Part shown: piece by piece, positions 50,201-60,710 of the stretch
Layout of the letters: the number at the start of each line of letters is the position of its first letter
Position numbering within the stretch: the first letter of the stretch is position 1
Source: Tamarix chinensis
Lineage: Eukaryota; Streptophyta; Magnoliopsida; Caryophyllales; Tamaricaceae
Length of the DNA: 64,000 nt
Direction of reading: 5' to 3'
Assembly (NCBI GenBank): GCA_030549775.1
Contig: CM060174.1
Location: 49,677,707-49,741,706 of the forward strand
The notes under the pieces: generated by a model
Database searches by the model: none
Seen by the model: the letters and a program-made list of their open reading frames with translations, nothing else
Told to the model about the DNA's origin: nothing
Position numbers and translations under genes: made by a program

Positions 50201-50666
50201 TTTTGAACTTTAATTTTTTTTTAAATTCTTTTACTAAAAATGGAACTTTACCAACCTATGCCAAATTGTCCCTAAAATATTCCTAACCATTTTCATGATA
50301 CATTTAGCCCAAAATATTGCCTTAGATTGATCTTGAGGTCGATTGGGACAATTGAGGGGGAGAGATGACATCAACCTTGTCTTCTTCCACCTCTCTCCTC
50401 TATATGTTTCTGAGATCAATGCTTCGATCTCAAGAATGACACTGAGTAGCTGGAAGATTCCTTCCATGCTGACTTGCCATTAATTCTCTTGTATATTCCA
50501 ATTCTAGCCTCGTTGATCTACATTCTCCAAAGACACCATTTGAGGTTTGGAGAATAAGTTAGCAAATCTTGAACAAAATTTGTTTGTTCAGCTCAAATTT
50601 AAATAGTAATTTGTAAGGTTTTTGAATCATTACTGAACCCTCTACTATTCCTCTCAATTGGTTGGC

Positions 50667-50674
50667 TATAAATA
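50667..50674 (+). promoter_or_regulatory. TATA box of A LTR
   Basis: TATAAATA in TTGGTTGGC-TATAAATAGC, 780 bases from the LTR start and followed by a C/T-rich leader with CTTCTTTTATACACTCC. Conserved in three A copies of this window. Confidence 0.65.
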
Positions 50675-51369
50675 GCATCAATCATCCCTTATATGCACCT
50701 TTCTTCCAGCCACTAACCTCCCTAAGTCTCTATTTGCATCTTCCTTCTTTTATACACTCCAAGCTCTGTGGTCAAATTCTTAGACTCTTCTGATTCTATC
50801 TCTCTCTTTCTCTTATTTTAATTGTTAATCAAGGAAGAGTTAAATTTTGGGGAAAAGGTTGAGTAGTTTAGTTGAGCATTCCCTATCTTGCCTTAAGTTG
50901 GTATGTTTCTTCTTTTCCTTCTATTTTAAGTTTGAAAGTTAATAAGAATTGGTTCAAATTTATGAGTATAAGATTTATGGTTTTAGGTTTTAAAATCTAA
51001 TAACTTTACAATTGGAATTTATGGTTTAAAGGGAATTTTGCCTGTATTAAATAAGTGATTCTTGCTTCTAAAATGATTAATGAGTATTCCTACATGTCAT
51101 GAGTTCCTATAAGATTATTATACATGTTGGCATGAATTTTTATAGCATGCATAAGTGATTTGGATGGATAGGTTGTATACTTGAGCAATAAGTATGAAAT
51201 TTGATAAATAAATAAAAATAGGGTATGGTGACCACATATTGAGTTATGTAAGTTCATACGATTGAAAATGTGTTAGACTATGTTGATACATGGTTTAATT
51301 TGGTTAAGGATCATTTATAAGTATTAATATGCATGAAATTAATGCTTTAGAGTTGTTATAGGGTAAATT

Positions 51370-51635
51370 GATCTACTAATTAGGTCAAACCGATTGACAG
51401 TTCCTAAAATAGTTTATTAGTTGGCCCAACCCATCGACTAGTAAGCTTATATGGACTTTAGTCTTACTCTCTGCTTAAACCCATCTAATGGTTGGGAAAA
51501 ATCGATCGACTAGTCTATGAATAGTCACCTAGTTTATCCAAACCAATTGACTAGGTTGAGGAAAGGTATGGTTAGATTGAGTTTTATTAACTGGTTGGGC
51601 CAAGCCGATCAATTGGTTCGATTAGGTTGTATGGT
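51370..51635 (+). repeat. Motif array 2 of A LTR
   Basis: About ten words of the type AACCGATTGACAGTT, CCCATCGACTAGTAAG, ATCGATCGACTAGTC and AGCCGATCAATTGGTTCG. The core ATCGAT/TCGACTAG is itself near-palindromic, and words occur in both orientations. Confidence 0.72.
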
Positions 51636-52237
51636 TTGTTTTCTTTTGGTTCAATTATATGTTAAGGCTATGTTTGGGACTATACTATGATTATTGATGG
51701 GATAAGATACATATTTTATCATAGATTAATGGCCTGATAAAAGGATTAAATATATCATAATTTATGATATACCCTATGAGTGATGAAAAGGCTAAATAGA
51801 TATTATAGTTATGACAAGTGATGATTTTGAGAAAAGAGTAATAAAACTTGGCATGGGCTTGAACAAAATAATAAGATGGATATGAGTAATATGGTACAAG
51901 AATAAATGGAAATTCAAATGGTCGGGAAAATGGAAAGAAAAAGGATGGATATGGAATGAATATGGAGAATGCTTAGCTTACTTTTGTATGGACTTTGTAT
52001 GATCACTTATCTTTACAAATAATAAGCTAATCATGTAAAGTGAAAGACAATCAAATTGAATATGGGTTTGGGTTACCCGATCCTTGATTAGCAATCGGGG
52101 GCTAGTCTGCCTTCAAACATTTTTGGTGCCTTTGGGCTAGATCCTGAGAAGTCCTAGTGCCTTACCTAATCTAGACACTAATGATGTACTAGGGAGTATC
52201 AATACTAAAAGGTCTAGTTGCCTAGTTACTTTGCTAT

Positions 52238-52355
52238 GGACTAGAATTATGTCCATATTATTTAGCTTTGACCTAGATTTATGTCAATTCTAGTGATTGG
52301 CTTCAGACTAGAAGTATGTCCGCTTGGTGATTGACTTTGACCTGGACTTTATGTC
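52238..52355 (+). repeat. Four GGAC/GTCC hairpin units in A LTR
   Basis: GGACTAGAATTATGTCC (52238), GACCTAGATTTATGTC (52270), AGACTAGAAGTATGTCC (52305) and GACCTGGACTTTATGTC (52339) are spaced 32-35 bases. They lie about 200 bases after the GTGAAAGAC box at 52032. Confidence 0.8.
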
Positions 52356-53015
52356 TCTTATGTGGATCAGCTTCCATGGTATGGGAGACTATAAGGTTGT
52401 GCACAATCCATCGTTCGATGATAATAAAATATGAATGATAAGTAATTGGATAATAAGATATGAATGATGACCAAGTGAATGGTTAATAATTGGAAGTAAT
52501 GGTATGAATGACCAAAAAGGATAAAAGTTAGTTTGTACACTTGGTTAATGGCTTGAATAACTATTGAATATTAATTTGAATGTTGGCTAGATGATTGACC
52601 TATGTCATATATAAATAATGAAATGACATAATATGAAGGATGAGTAATTGGAAATAAACCGTAGTGGTTGCTTGGATTTAATCTACTAGTACATGGGTGG
52701 TATACTTATATGATTATAATGTGAAACCAAGCATGATATATTATTCATTGTTGCCTTTGAACATTTTGAGGGCACATTGAGGTCTTTTTTGTAAATTTTT
52801 TATTATAGTATCTATATAATTACCTTTACACACTCTATTATCATATTTTGATTGATTGGTTTTATTAAGTTTTATATCTAACATGGGATGGGCAGTAGAT
52901 GTCTATCCCATTGTAGGTGTGGTAGAAGCTATTTTTTATTTTTTTGGTATTTTCCCACTTCCACAATATTTTAAAATGAAATTTTTTTTCGTAGAAAAAA
53001 AATGGGAGTGTTATA

Positions 53016-54260
53016 GAAGGACAATGAAGATTCCTTTAGGAATCAACACCATTCTGTTTTTGTTAACAAAGGCTAGCACGAGCATCAATGGTCCCTTAGA
53101 AACTCCCTCTAGACTACAAGGTGCCGACGATTCCATACATGTAACTTGTTTGACAAAAGTTCCTAATGGTGGAGTACCAAAATTAGAAAAATTTCCTCAA
53201 AGGAAAGCATTTTAAGAAGGCAGCTCTAAAGTCTCTAGGGAAGATGATGAAGCCACTCTATCCATGCTTGGATTTTATTTCTTCTTTTACTACAATCTAG
53301 ATGACACTGTTATCCTTTAGTTAACCAAGGCACTAATGTTGATTCGGATAAGAAGATATTTGAGAACCACCAAACAAGAACATTGTTGAGAGCTAAATTA
53401 AATCTCACTTATCAGGTAAAAATCACTTCTTAATTTCAGATTTTATTGTCTAACTTTTTATGTATTATTACAACAACTCATTATGAAAAGTAAGATATTT
53501 GATCAATTTTTTTCAAATTACTAGGCACTTTTTGTGAATAGGAGGAAAATATAAAAAAAAACTCAAGATAAGGAAAATATAAAACACTTCAAGATACCCA
53601 TTTAAATTTAAAAGACAATAAGGAATCCTTTTAGGCTCAAGTATTTGAATCGGAAACTAAGAAGAGCAAATTAAAGTCTACCTCACTGGATGCAGATTTT
53701 TAGAAGATCAAAGTACACTAATGCAACTAGATCTCTCCACTAAGAGACTAAAGTCGTCACTAATAAGGTAACTAAATATAAGTTTAAGTACATAGCAGTG
53801 GAAAAAGCCTTAAGAGACTAGTGATGTGAGACCAAGAGATTATGCAAAGAAGATCTTGATAAGGAGATGATTAATAATATGAAAATAAATAATCTTTAGG
53901 ACCAAATGGTTGGGGGGAGAGCAGGTAGTTGAGTCATGGGAAAAGGATATGACTGATATGATTGAGCATATAAAGAAAGTTATTGATGATTCCAAACTAA
54001 GGCATTGTTGTGAAGATATATAAAACTACCTAGCAAGAAAACAGTTCATAAATTATAAAGAATGGCTTCAATCTCAGTGGTATTTTTATGGTTCATCTAT
54101 AGTGTATGCTTAATTTAGGACCTTAGTGGATCATGACTAAATATATAAGTCCAATGGATGATTATATCATGCTGAGGATTTGGAAATCATTCCATTCCTA
54201 AGGATTCTAGAGAGACGGAGACTACGGGTGATAATGAAGAGGAATATGACTCATAAGATG
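53016..54260 (+). pseudogene. Possible decayed retroelement ORF of unknown type
   Basis: The plus strand reads in broken frames as a charged, lysine- and glutamate-rich protein at about 53540-53720 (HLNLKDNKESF, ESETKKSKLKSTSLDADF) and ends with an acidic tail GDNEEEYDS and a stop near 54256. The segment 53100-53210 gives ADDSIHVTCLTKVPNGG. The composition suggests a coiled-coil protein such as the extra ORFs of some Tat or DNA transposons, but I do not recognise the family. Stops are frequent. It lies just after the A LTR end and before a zone of short repeats. Confidence 0.3.
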
Positions 54261-54589
54261 ATCTCTCTCTCTCTCTTTTTACTGTAATCTATATATAATT
54301 TTGATTTATAAAATAATTTTGTAGTATTTACTTAACATACTTCATATATGGTATTATGTATCTTTCCACTAATTCCGAGGCTAAAATATTGTTGTAATAA
54401 GAAGAATAAAGAACCAAAAGGTACACCCTTTAAATATTTGTTATACTTAAGTAGTGGAAAACCAAAGGAGGATTTGATCCAATCACCATTGGTTGATCAA
54501 ACTAAATGGACCAACCAAAATGCTAAATATTGGGCTTAGTGACCCCAACATTTCATTTGAGGAGTGCACCATGGGGGTATAGGCTTAGC

Positions 54590-55105
54590 TAAGCAGAAAA
54601 CCTGCTAGGTGTGCCTTAATGACTCAGTGATCTTAGTACATCAACTTAGGATATACCATAATAACATAAACTTACTGAGTAAAAGTGCATTTATCTCATT
54701 AGGTGTGTCGTTCAAGCTTAGTGAGTGCAAGCGCATAAGCTTTTCATCTCATTAGGTGTGCCTATCTTTAATACTAGTCTTTTTGAGGGTTTATATACAA
54801 AGATCTAGGCTTATTTCGAATCACAAGGTGTGTCCGCCTTTTATACTTGATGACCTCTTTGAGAGATTATGAATTAAGTCTCGGACTTAGTGAGTGAAAG
54901 ATTTGTGGCACTTTCATCTCACCAAGTGTGCTCGTCTTCCATGCTCAATGACCTTAGTGAGGGATTATAGATAAAAACCAATTCTTTTGAGAGGGCTTAC
55001 AACTTGAATGACCTCTTTGTGAGATAACTTTTATGTTAGATGACCTCTTTGAGAAAGGGCTTATTAATAGAGATTTGCCTATAACCTCTTTATTTGAGGG
55101 ATTAC
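54590..55105. repeat. Zone of interspersed short direct repeats
   Basis: Two words alternate. One is like CTCATTARGTGTGCC (54600, 54696, 54749, 54817, 54916). The other is like GATGACCTCTTTGAGRG (54850, 54947, 55009, 55040, 55084). Spacing is irregular, 30-100 bases. It lies beside a Tat-like integrase end. Confidence 0.65.
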
Positions 55106-55294
55106 ATATTTAAGCTCCAACCTTGTGTTAATTAGAAAATAAAAGACATTTTATGAACATATTAGTTATGAATAAACTTTTATTCATTTTCCTTAATTAG
55201 CAAATGAACAAAGTAAACTAATTCAAATGTAACAAAAATTATTGTTAAGTCAAAACCAAATAATATTACAAATAATATTTTGTCAATTGTTTTG

Positions 55295-55600
55295 CAATTA
55301 AAGCATTTTCCAAATATCTTCCCTTTTCATTAGCTAATATAAACGTGGTTAGCCCAACTTGCTCCATAAATTGATATGGACCTTCCCATTTAGCCGATAA
55401 TTTACTCTAGTTGACATTGCTTTGGAACTTTGTTTTTCCTTAATGCCCAATCCCCTACTCTTAATTATGTAGGCTTGACTCTTTTATTGTAGAATTTAAC
55501 TACTTGTTTATAATTTTCAAGCCTCATTTGAACTACATATATTCGCTCATCAAGAAAATCCTTTCAATATTCAAGGATTCATCAGTATCTTTAGAATCAT
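55295..55600 (-). pseudogene. pol: Ty3/gypsy integrase C-terminus, Tat-like
   Basis: The minus strand gives LDERIYVVQMRLENYKQVV (about 55545), YNKRVKP, then LRVGDWALRKNKVPKQ, KLSAKWEGPYQFMEQVG (about 55400) and a final ALIAKQLTKYYL with a stop near 55297. The KxWEGPY word and the short tail are those of non-chromodomain Ty3/gypsy integrases such as Tat. One stop and one frameshift separate the parts. The rest of pol is not adjacent: the DNA to the right belongs to a different (Reina-like) integrase. Confidence 0.7.
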
Positions 55601-55894
55601 ATTGGCTAATTATTTATGATCATGTTTCTTCTTCCACCAGTACAATTACCTTAGATACAAAGGCTCAATTTGAAATGCATGTTTAGTTCTTTAAATTTGT
55701 CCTTACGATCCATAATATTCCTAGAAGATCATCCACCCATCCTTTCTCGACCCCAATATTTCTTTTTTTCACATTTAGCCTGGCTATTGCACTATATTAA
55801 AACAATTAAGAAACCCATTATTGAGATACCCAATATCTCATGTAGAATAATATTAAATATAGTTTACTAATGGAAGAGTTGAACTAATACCTAT

Positions 55895-56666
55895 AAGTAT
55901 CACTTAATAAAACATTATTAGAGTTAATATGAAGGTGTTTAAGATTTTCAAGAACAATTGGTGCTATCTCCAAATAGGCTAGCACTTGACATCCAGCATG
56001 AGAAGAATGAGATGAATATACTCCGGCATCATTCTCCTCTTATAAAGAATAATTTTTCCTCAAATTAGCGTCACTATAATAATGAGATAAATAACTAACG
56101 TTGAAAGTCCTAGAAACTCCCCTATTAGATTTAGGTAATTCTAATTTATAAGCATTATTTTAAAAAAAAAGATTTTAAATGGTCCATCTGCTCTTGGTAT
56201 TAGTTGTTTTTTTCATTAAGTTTTGAAATCTCTCTTTTCTTAAGTGTAAACATACCATGTTTCCTGGTGGAAATACTTGTGTAATTTTATTTTTATTCGC
56301 TTGAATTTAGTATTTATTATTAGATTTCTTAATATTATTGTTAATTTGCTCATGAAGTTTCTTATTGAATTAAATTCTTTAATGACAACATATCAATAGG
56401 AAAATAAGGTTTAACTCCATAAAGAAATTCAAATGGACTTGATTGAGTTATACTAGTAGGACTCCTATTATATGCAAATTTAGCATATATCAGTTTTATA
56501 TCTCAATCCTTTGTACTCTTACTAAATAATCCTCATATTAAAGTTCCTAAGGTTCTATTAGTCACTTTGGTTTGACCATCTATTTGTAGATAATGAGATA
56601 TATTAAACAAAAACTTAGTGTCTAACATATACCAAAGCTTCTTCCAAAAGTAACTCAAAATTTTTA
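55895..56666 (-). pseudogene. pol: Ty3/gypsy chromovirus integrase end, Reina-like
   Basis: The minus strand starts at the A LTR edge with [19 protein letters not shown] (about 56650), then [24 protein letters not shown] and SPFEFLYGVKPYFP (about 56410). It continues with a basic linker, GNMVCLHLRKERF (about 56235), RADGPFKI, NAYKLELPKSNRGVSRTFNV (about 56110), YSDANLRKN and ENDAGVYSS. This is the integrase core end plus GPY/F region of a Reina-type chromovirus. The catalytic Glu of GQTE reads Lys. Several stops and frameshifts occur. The N-terminal part of pol is cut off by the A LTR inserted at 56669. Confidence 0.82.
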
Positions 56667-56668
56667 CA

Positions 56669-58529
56669 TGTAATACCCCATATCAAAATCCTTCAAATTG
56701 TATTTAGAATTATGTTGATATAAAATAAATGACCTTTGGTTTTGAAATGAACTTAAAAATATAATAAAGAAGTAAATTTTAGGTGTACCAATTGACTAGT
56801 TTACATAATAGATAAATTGGTGCACTGGGGAAAATAACATTCTTATTCAAGTCAAACTAGTCAACTAGTTTGTCCAAACTGATTGATCAGTTTGCCTACG
56901 ATTTCATATCCATTTCTGATTTTGGTTCGAATTGCTCTCTAATAATTATGAAAACTTCTAATTAGAGTCCAATTATGCTAATAAGAATGTTTTAGTACTC
57001 TAGTATTATTTTCACACTAATTAGATCATTACATAATTCTAGTTAGCAAAATTTTTCCAAAAAGGCGATTTTAGAGACAAAATTTCCCTTTTTCTTATCC
57101 CTCACCTCTCCCTCTCTCTTTTGGAAAATGGGGATGCGATATTGACTTTGTACACTTCCTTAACTTGTTAACCCACTACCATGCCTATTTCAAACTACAC
57201 TTAACCCTCCACCATCCTATCAAGTCAACCCTCACTTCTTAGCTTGCCCACACTCAACCTCACCAATTTTATCCCCCTTTTCCCTGAGAATGTCAACCAA
57301 CCTTGCCTCTATATTCCTCATTGCCAATCCATTCTCATTCCTCACTTGTTTTCTTGCTCTCTTCACCTTTTTCCTTATGGAAATTTTCACTAAGTGTTGA
57401 CTACCCTTCCATTTTCCCCTCTTCTTCCTTCTATTGAGAAAAAAATAAAGGTTCTCTCTAATTTTCTCCTTTGAATTATCCAAGAATTTTTTTTCCTTTC
57501 CCTTCTTATAATCTTGGTGTTATTTCTCTCTTACCTTCCTTAATCAAGGAATAATTAAGGTTGAGAAAGGTTGAAAATTCCAACCTTTCTTTTAACACCT
57601 TATTGTTGAGTCAAAGGTAGTGTTATGTGTTTTACTTCTTCTTATGACTTTCATTTGGTTTTAATAAAGTTTTGAAGAACATTTTTAATGGTTTTTACTT
57701 TGATTCTTTTTAGAATAAAAGTTCTGCAATGTAAGCCATCCAATAAGAGCTTTATGCTAAAAGAATTACTTCAAGATAAGGCATTCTTATCTTTAACATA
57801 ATTAGGTTTCTATGGTATGTTGGGGTTCCATGTGTTTGGTGCTTATATGAGTATGATCTAATTGTGTTCCATGATATGAGCATGTGGTATAATTCTTCCC
57901 AAGTTAGTGTCATTGGAATTATATAATTTTAAGCATAAAATGGGTTGTTTAAGTAGGATTTGTTTAAGTACATACATTACAATATATCCATGTGATTCTC
58001 TGTGTGTAGTATGTATTTTTATATTTTTTGTGACATAGAACCATGTTAGGATTAATATGGTAAAGTGTGGTAAAAGTTATTGTGTGTTTCGTAAGTTTGG
58101 GTGATGTTTTACTCAAACCAGTCGATCAGTTTTGCGAGAAATCAAATGGTTTGGAGTTTTGGATCGATTAGTCAATTGGTTTGATGAACCAACCAACTGG
58201 TTTTGATGAACGGTCAATTGATTTATCAAAAATCATTTATTAGTATCCCTATAGATCAAAATGGTTTGGTCTCTACTTAGACCCATCAATAAGTTGGACC
58301 AAACCAGCCGACTGGTTGCTATAACCAATCGATCAGTTGGCGAAACCCATCGATTAGTTTCTCTATAGGCCAAAATGGGTGGTTCTCTATTTAGACTCAT
58401 CAACCAGTTATATCAAACCTATCAACTAGTTCCCATAAATAGTTGATCAGTGCGGCTAACCAGTCAACTAGTGCTCTGTCATTGTTTTAGTCTAGGTCTG
58501 GTACAAATAAGCTAGTCGACTAGTCTAAA
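56669..58529 (+). mobile_element. Family A LTR, plus orientation, cut by a B LTR
   Basis: It starts TGTAATACCCCATATC directly at the broken Reina-type integrase. It has array 1 (56785-56910), a C/T-rich pre-leader zone and array 2 (58110-58529), in which a B LTR begins at 58530. A clear TATA box is not kept. The distal third lies beyond the B insertion and outside the window. Confidence 0.75.
58110..58529 (+). repeat. Motif array 2 of A LTR, best developed copy
   Basis: At least fourteen words of the type AACCAGTCGATCAGTTTTGC, ATCGATTAGTCAATTGG, AACCAACTGGTTTTG and AGCCGACTGGTTGC. They are arranged in sub-blocks about 115 bases long that share CTATAGRCCAAAATGG (58248, 58364) and CTCTAYTTAGACYCATCAA (58271, 58391). 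Confidence 0.8.
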
Positions 58530-58743
58530 TGTAATCCCCCGAAATTTTAAAAGCCTATAATTTAATAAATAACTTTTATTTGGGATAAATTAGCTTCTAA
58601 ATCTATTTAATTTAATCATTTTATAGATTTTTGAGTATATAAAATTAGATATAAATATTTAATAAATTAAAATAAATATTTTGTTATTTTATCATACTTT
58701 TTTTATTTAAATAATTTTCCAAACCATTATGTTACTAAAATTA

Positions 58744-59320
58744 TCCTTTTTAAACCCATACACTTAATTATATTGAATTAAATTATTAAATAAATTTATT
58801 ACCCAAAAATATTGCATTTTATTATTTTATAAATTAAATTATTTTATTTTTTTCCTATTTTCCCTTTTATTTTTCCTTTTTTCCTTTTCCTTCTCCTTTT
58901 TTCTCCTTTTTTCTCCTTTTTCTCCTTTCCTTCTTTTTCCTTTTTCCTTCCCTTGGGCCACCGACACCCCGGCTTGCCTCCCCCCTTGCACCTAGGCCGT
59001 AGGCCTGCTTCTCTTTCCTCTCCTTCTCCCGCATGTCCTTTTTAAACCCATACATTTAATTATATTAAATTAAATTATTAAATAAATTTATTACCCAAAA
59101 ATATTGCATTTTATTATTTTATAAATTAAATTATTTTATTTTGTCCCATTTTCCCTTTTCTTTTTCCTTTTTTTCCTTTTCCTTCTCTATTTTTCTCCTT
59201 TTTCTCCTTTCCTTCTTTTTCCTTTTTCCTTCCCTTGGGCCACCGACACCCCGGCTTGCCTCCCCCTTGCACCTGGGCCACAGGCTCGCTTCTCCTTCCT
59301 CTCCTTCTCCAGTGTGCGCC
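58744..59320. repeat. Tandem duplication, period 292 bp
   Basis: 58744-59035 and 59036 to about 59320 are near-identical, from TCCTTTTTAAACCCATACA through an ATTGCATTTTATTATTT stretch, a pyrimidine tract and GGGCCACCGACACCCCGGC, to CCTCTCCTTCTCC. They differ by few substitutions and small indels. Other B copies have a single unit. Confidence 0.92.
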
Positions 59321-60199
59321 GCCCAGTCCAGCCCCATCTTCCTTTTTTTTCCCCAACCAGGCCACCCTAGCACCCCTCCTTTTCTTCCTTCCTTCTCCCC
59401 CGACCGGGCTGGCCCACTCCCCTATTCACATTCGTTGGCCTGCACACAACACCCCCTTCTTTCTTTCCTCTTCTTCCCTTTTCCCGACTTTGCACCCGAC
59501 CATCTCCGCCATCTCTGACCGCCCCACCTGCAACCCTCCTCCCCCTATTACTCTCCCTATCTCTCTCTCTCTCTCACCATTTTTCCTGCCCCATCTCGGA
59601 TGCATCATCTCTCTTTCTCCTTTCCCATGCCCCTCCTTTCCATTCCCTCTCCCTATCCCCTTCTTTCTCTTCCTCTTCTTTTTCTTCTTCCCCACCTGCC
59701 TCATCCTACCATTTTTCGAGCCTCCCATGCCCTTCCCCAACCTTTTGTCTCTCATTTCTTCTCCTTCCATCTCCCTCCCTATTTTTGCTCCGCCGCCTCA
59801 TTCTGTCGCTGCCACCGCCACACCAACCACCTACACCACCCCTACCACCCTCTACCTCACCCCCACACCACCACACCACCCCTCGAGCCACCCTAAAGCC
59901 CCTTATTCCTCCCCTTTTCTTTTTCTCTTCTTTTTCTCCCTTCTCGGCAGCCACCCTACGCCCCCTTTTTCGGCTGTCATTCCTCTGCGTCTGCCACCAC
60001 CTAAGCTACCAAACTGATCCCTGCAGCCACCTCTACCACCCACATACCCCCTTTGGCTGAAACAACCACCTGCATCCCTTCATTTTCCTTCTCCCTTTTC
60101 CTTCCATCTCAGCCCCCTCCACCTCGGCATCCACCTTCGCAACCTCGCTAGCTCCGTCGTTGTTGCCCTTGGCCACCATCAACCCATCCCCGACCACCA

Positions 60200-60204
60200 C
60201 CTAC
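60200..60204. repeat. Target site duplication CCTAC, left copy
   Basis: CCTAC at 60200-60204 precedes the LTR edge GGTAACATCCCC and is repeated at 62691-62695 after GGGGCATTTCA. Confidence 0.88.
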
Positions 60205-60614
60205 GGTAACATCCCCAAAATTCACGAGTTTGAATTTAAGAGTTAACACCCCTACCTGAAACGACACCGGTCTTGGAGCACGCTCCTACGCCTCCTTAGG
60301 GCTTTGACCAAATAATAACATACTAATAAAAATAACATTAATAAAATTCTAACTTTGCTAAAGGGATAGAAATAATAGAAATATTACAAAAGTTGATAAT
60401 ATAGGGTTAAATACTTTACCCTAATAATAATGATACTAAAAATAATATCAATGAGAGTATAAATAAGAACAATAATAATAGTAACAATAATAATAATAAA
60501 AGGACATTATTCAAAAACAAAATAAAATAAATTCTTCGGCCCCTTTACCAAAACAATACTAATAATAACATTAGTAAAATAAATAACGAAATTTAGTAAT
60601 AATGATAATAATGA

Positions 60615-60710
<96 letters not shown>

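Larger units (their letters stand above)
49887..53015 (+). mobile_element. Family A LTR (about 3.13 kb), plus orientation
   Basis: This is the most complete A copy. It starts TATAATGCCCCATATTTTTG (G to A at the second base) and has array 1 (50030-50200), TATA box 50667, leader, array 2 (51370-51635), a CATGTAAAGTGAAAGAC box (52032), four hairpin units (52238-52355), an AT-rich tail and an end GGGAGTGTTATA at 53015. No tRNA-complementary site follows and the flanking 5-mers do not match, so it is either an old solo LTR or a 5' LTR whose interior was replaced. Confidence 0.75.
58530..60204 (+). mobile_element. Family B LTR, plus orientation, proximal part
   Basis: It starts TGTAATCCCCCGAAATTTTAAAAG, the reverse complement of the end at 49153. 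An AT-rich start with a 292-bp tandem duplication is followed by a long C-rich block (59130-60200). The nested antisense B LTR at 60205 interrupts it; it resumes at 62691 and runs past the end of the window. The C-rich block is open in several frames on the plus strand only because it lacks stop codons. Confidence 0.85.

Noticed and set aside
52856..53215. 119-codon plus-strand frame
   Set aside because: It starts inside the A LTR tail and crosses the LTR end at 53015. The part after the boundary may be a retroelement remnant, but the frame as a whole is not a gene.
58110..58529. CRISPR-like array
   Set aside because: The words are degenerate, occur in both orientations with irregular spacing, and lie in a plant LTR; there are no unique spacers or cas genes.
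59235..60017. 260-codon plus-strand open frame rich in Pro, Ser and Leu
   Set aside because: It lies in the pyrimidine-rich block of a B LTR, where stop codons are rare by composition. Overlapping frames are also open, other B copies do not keep the protein, and it crosses the duplicated segment.
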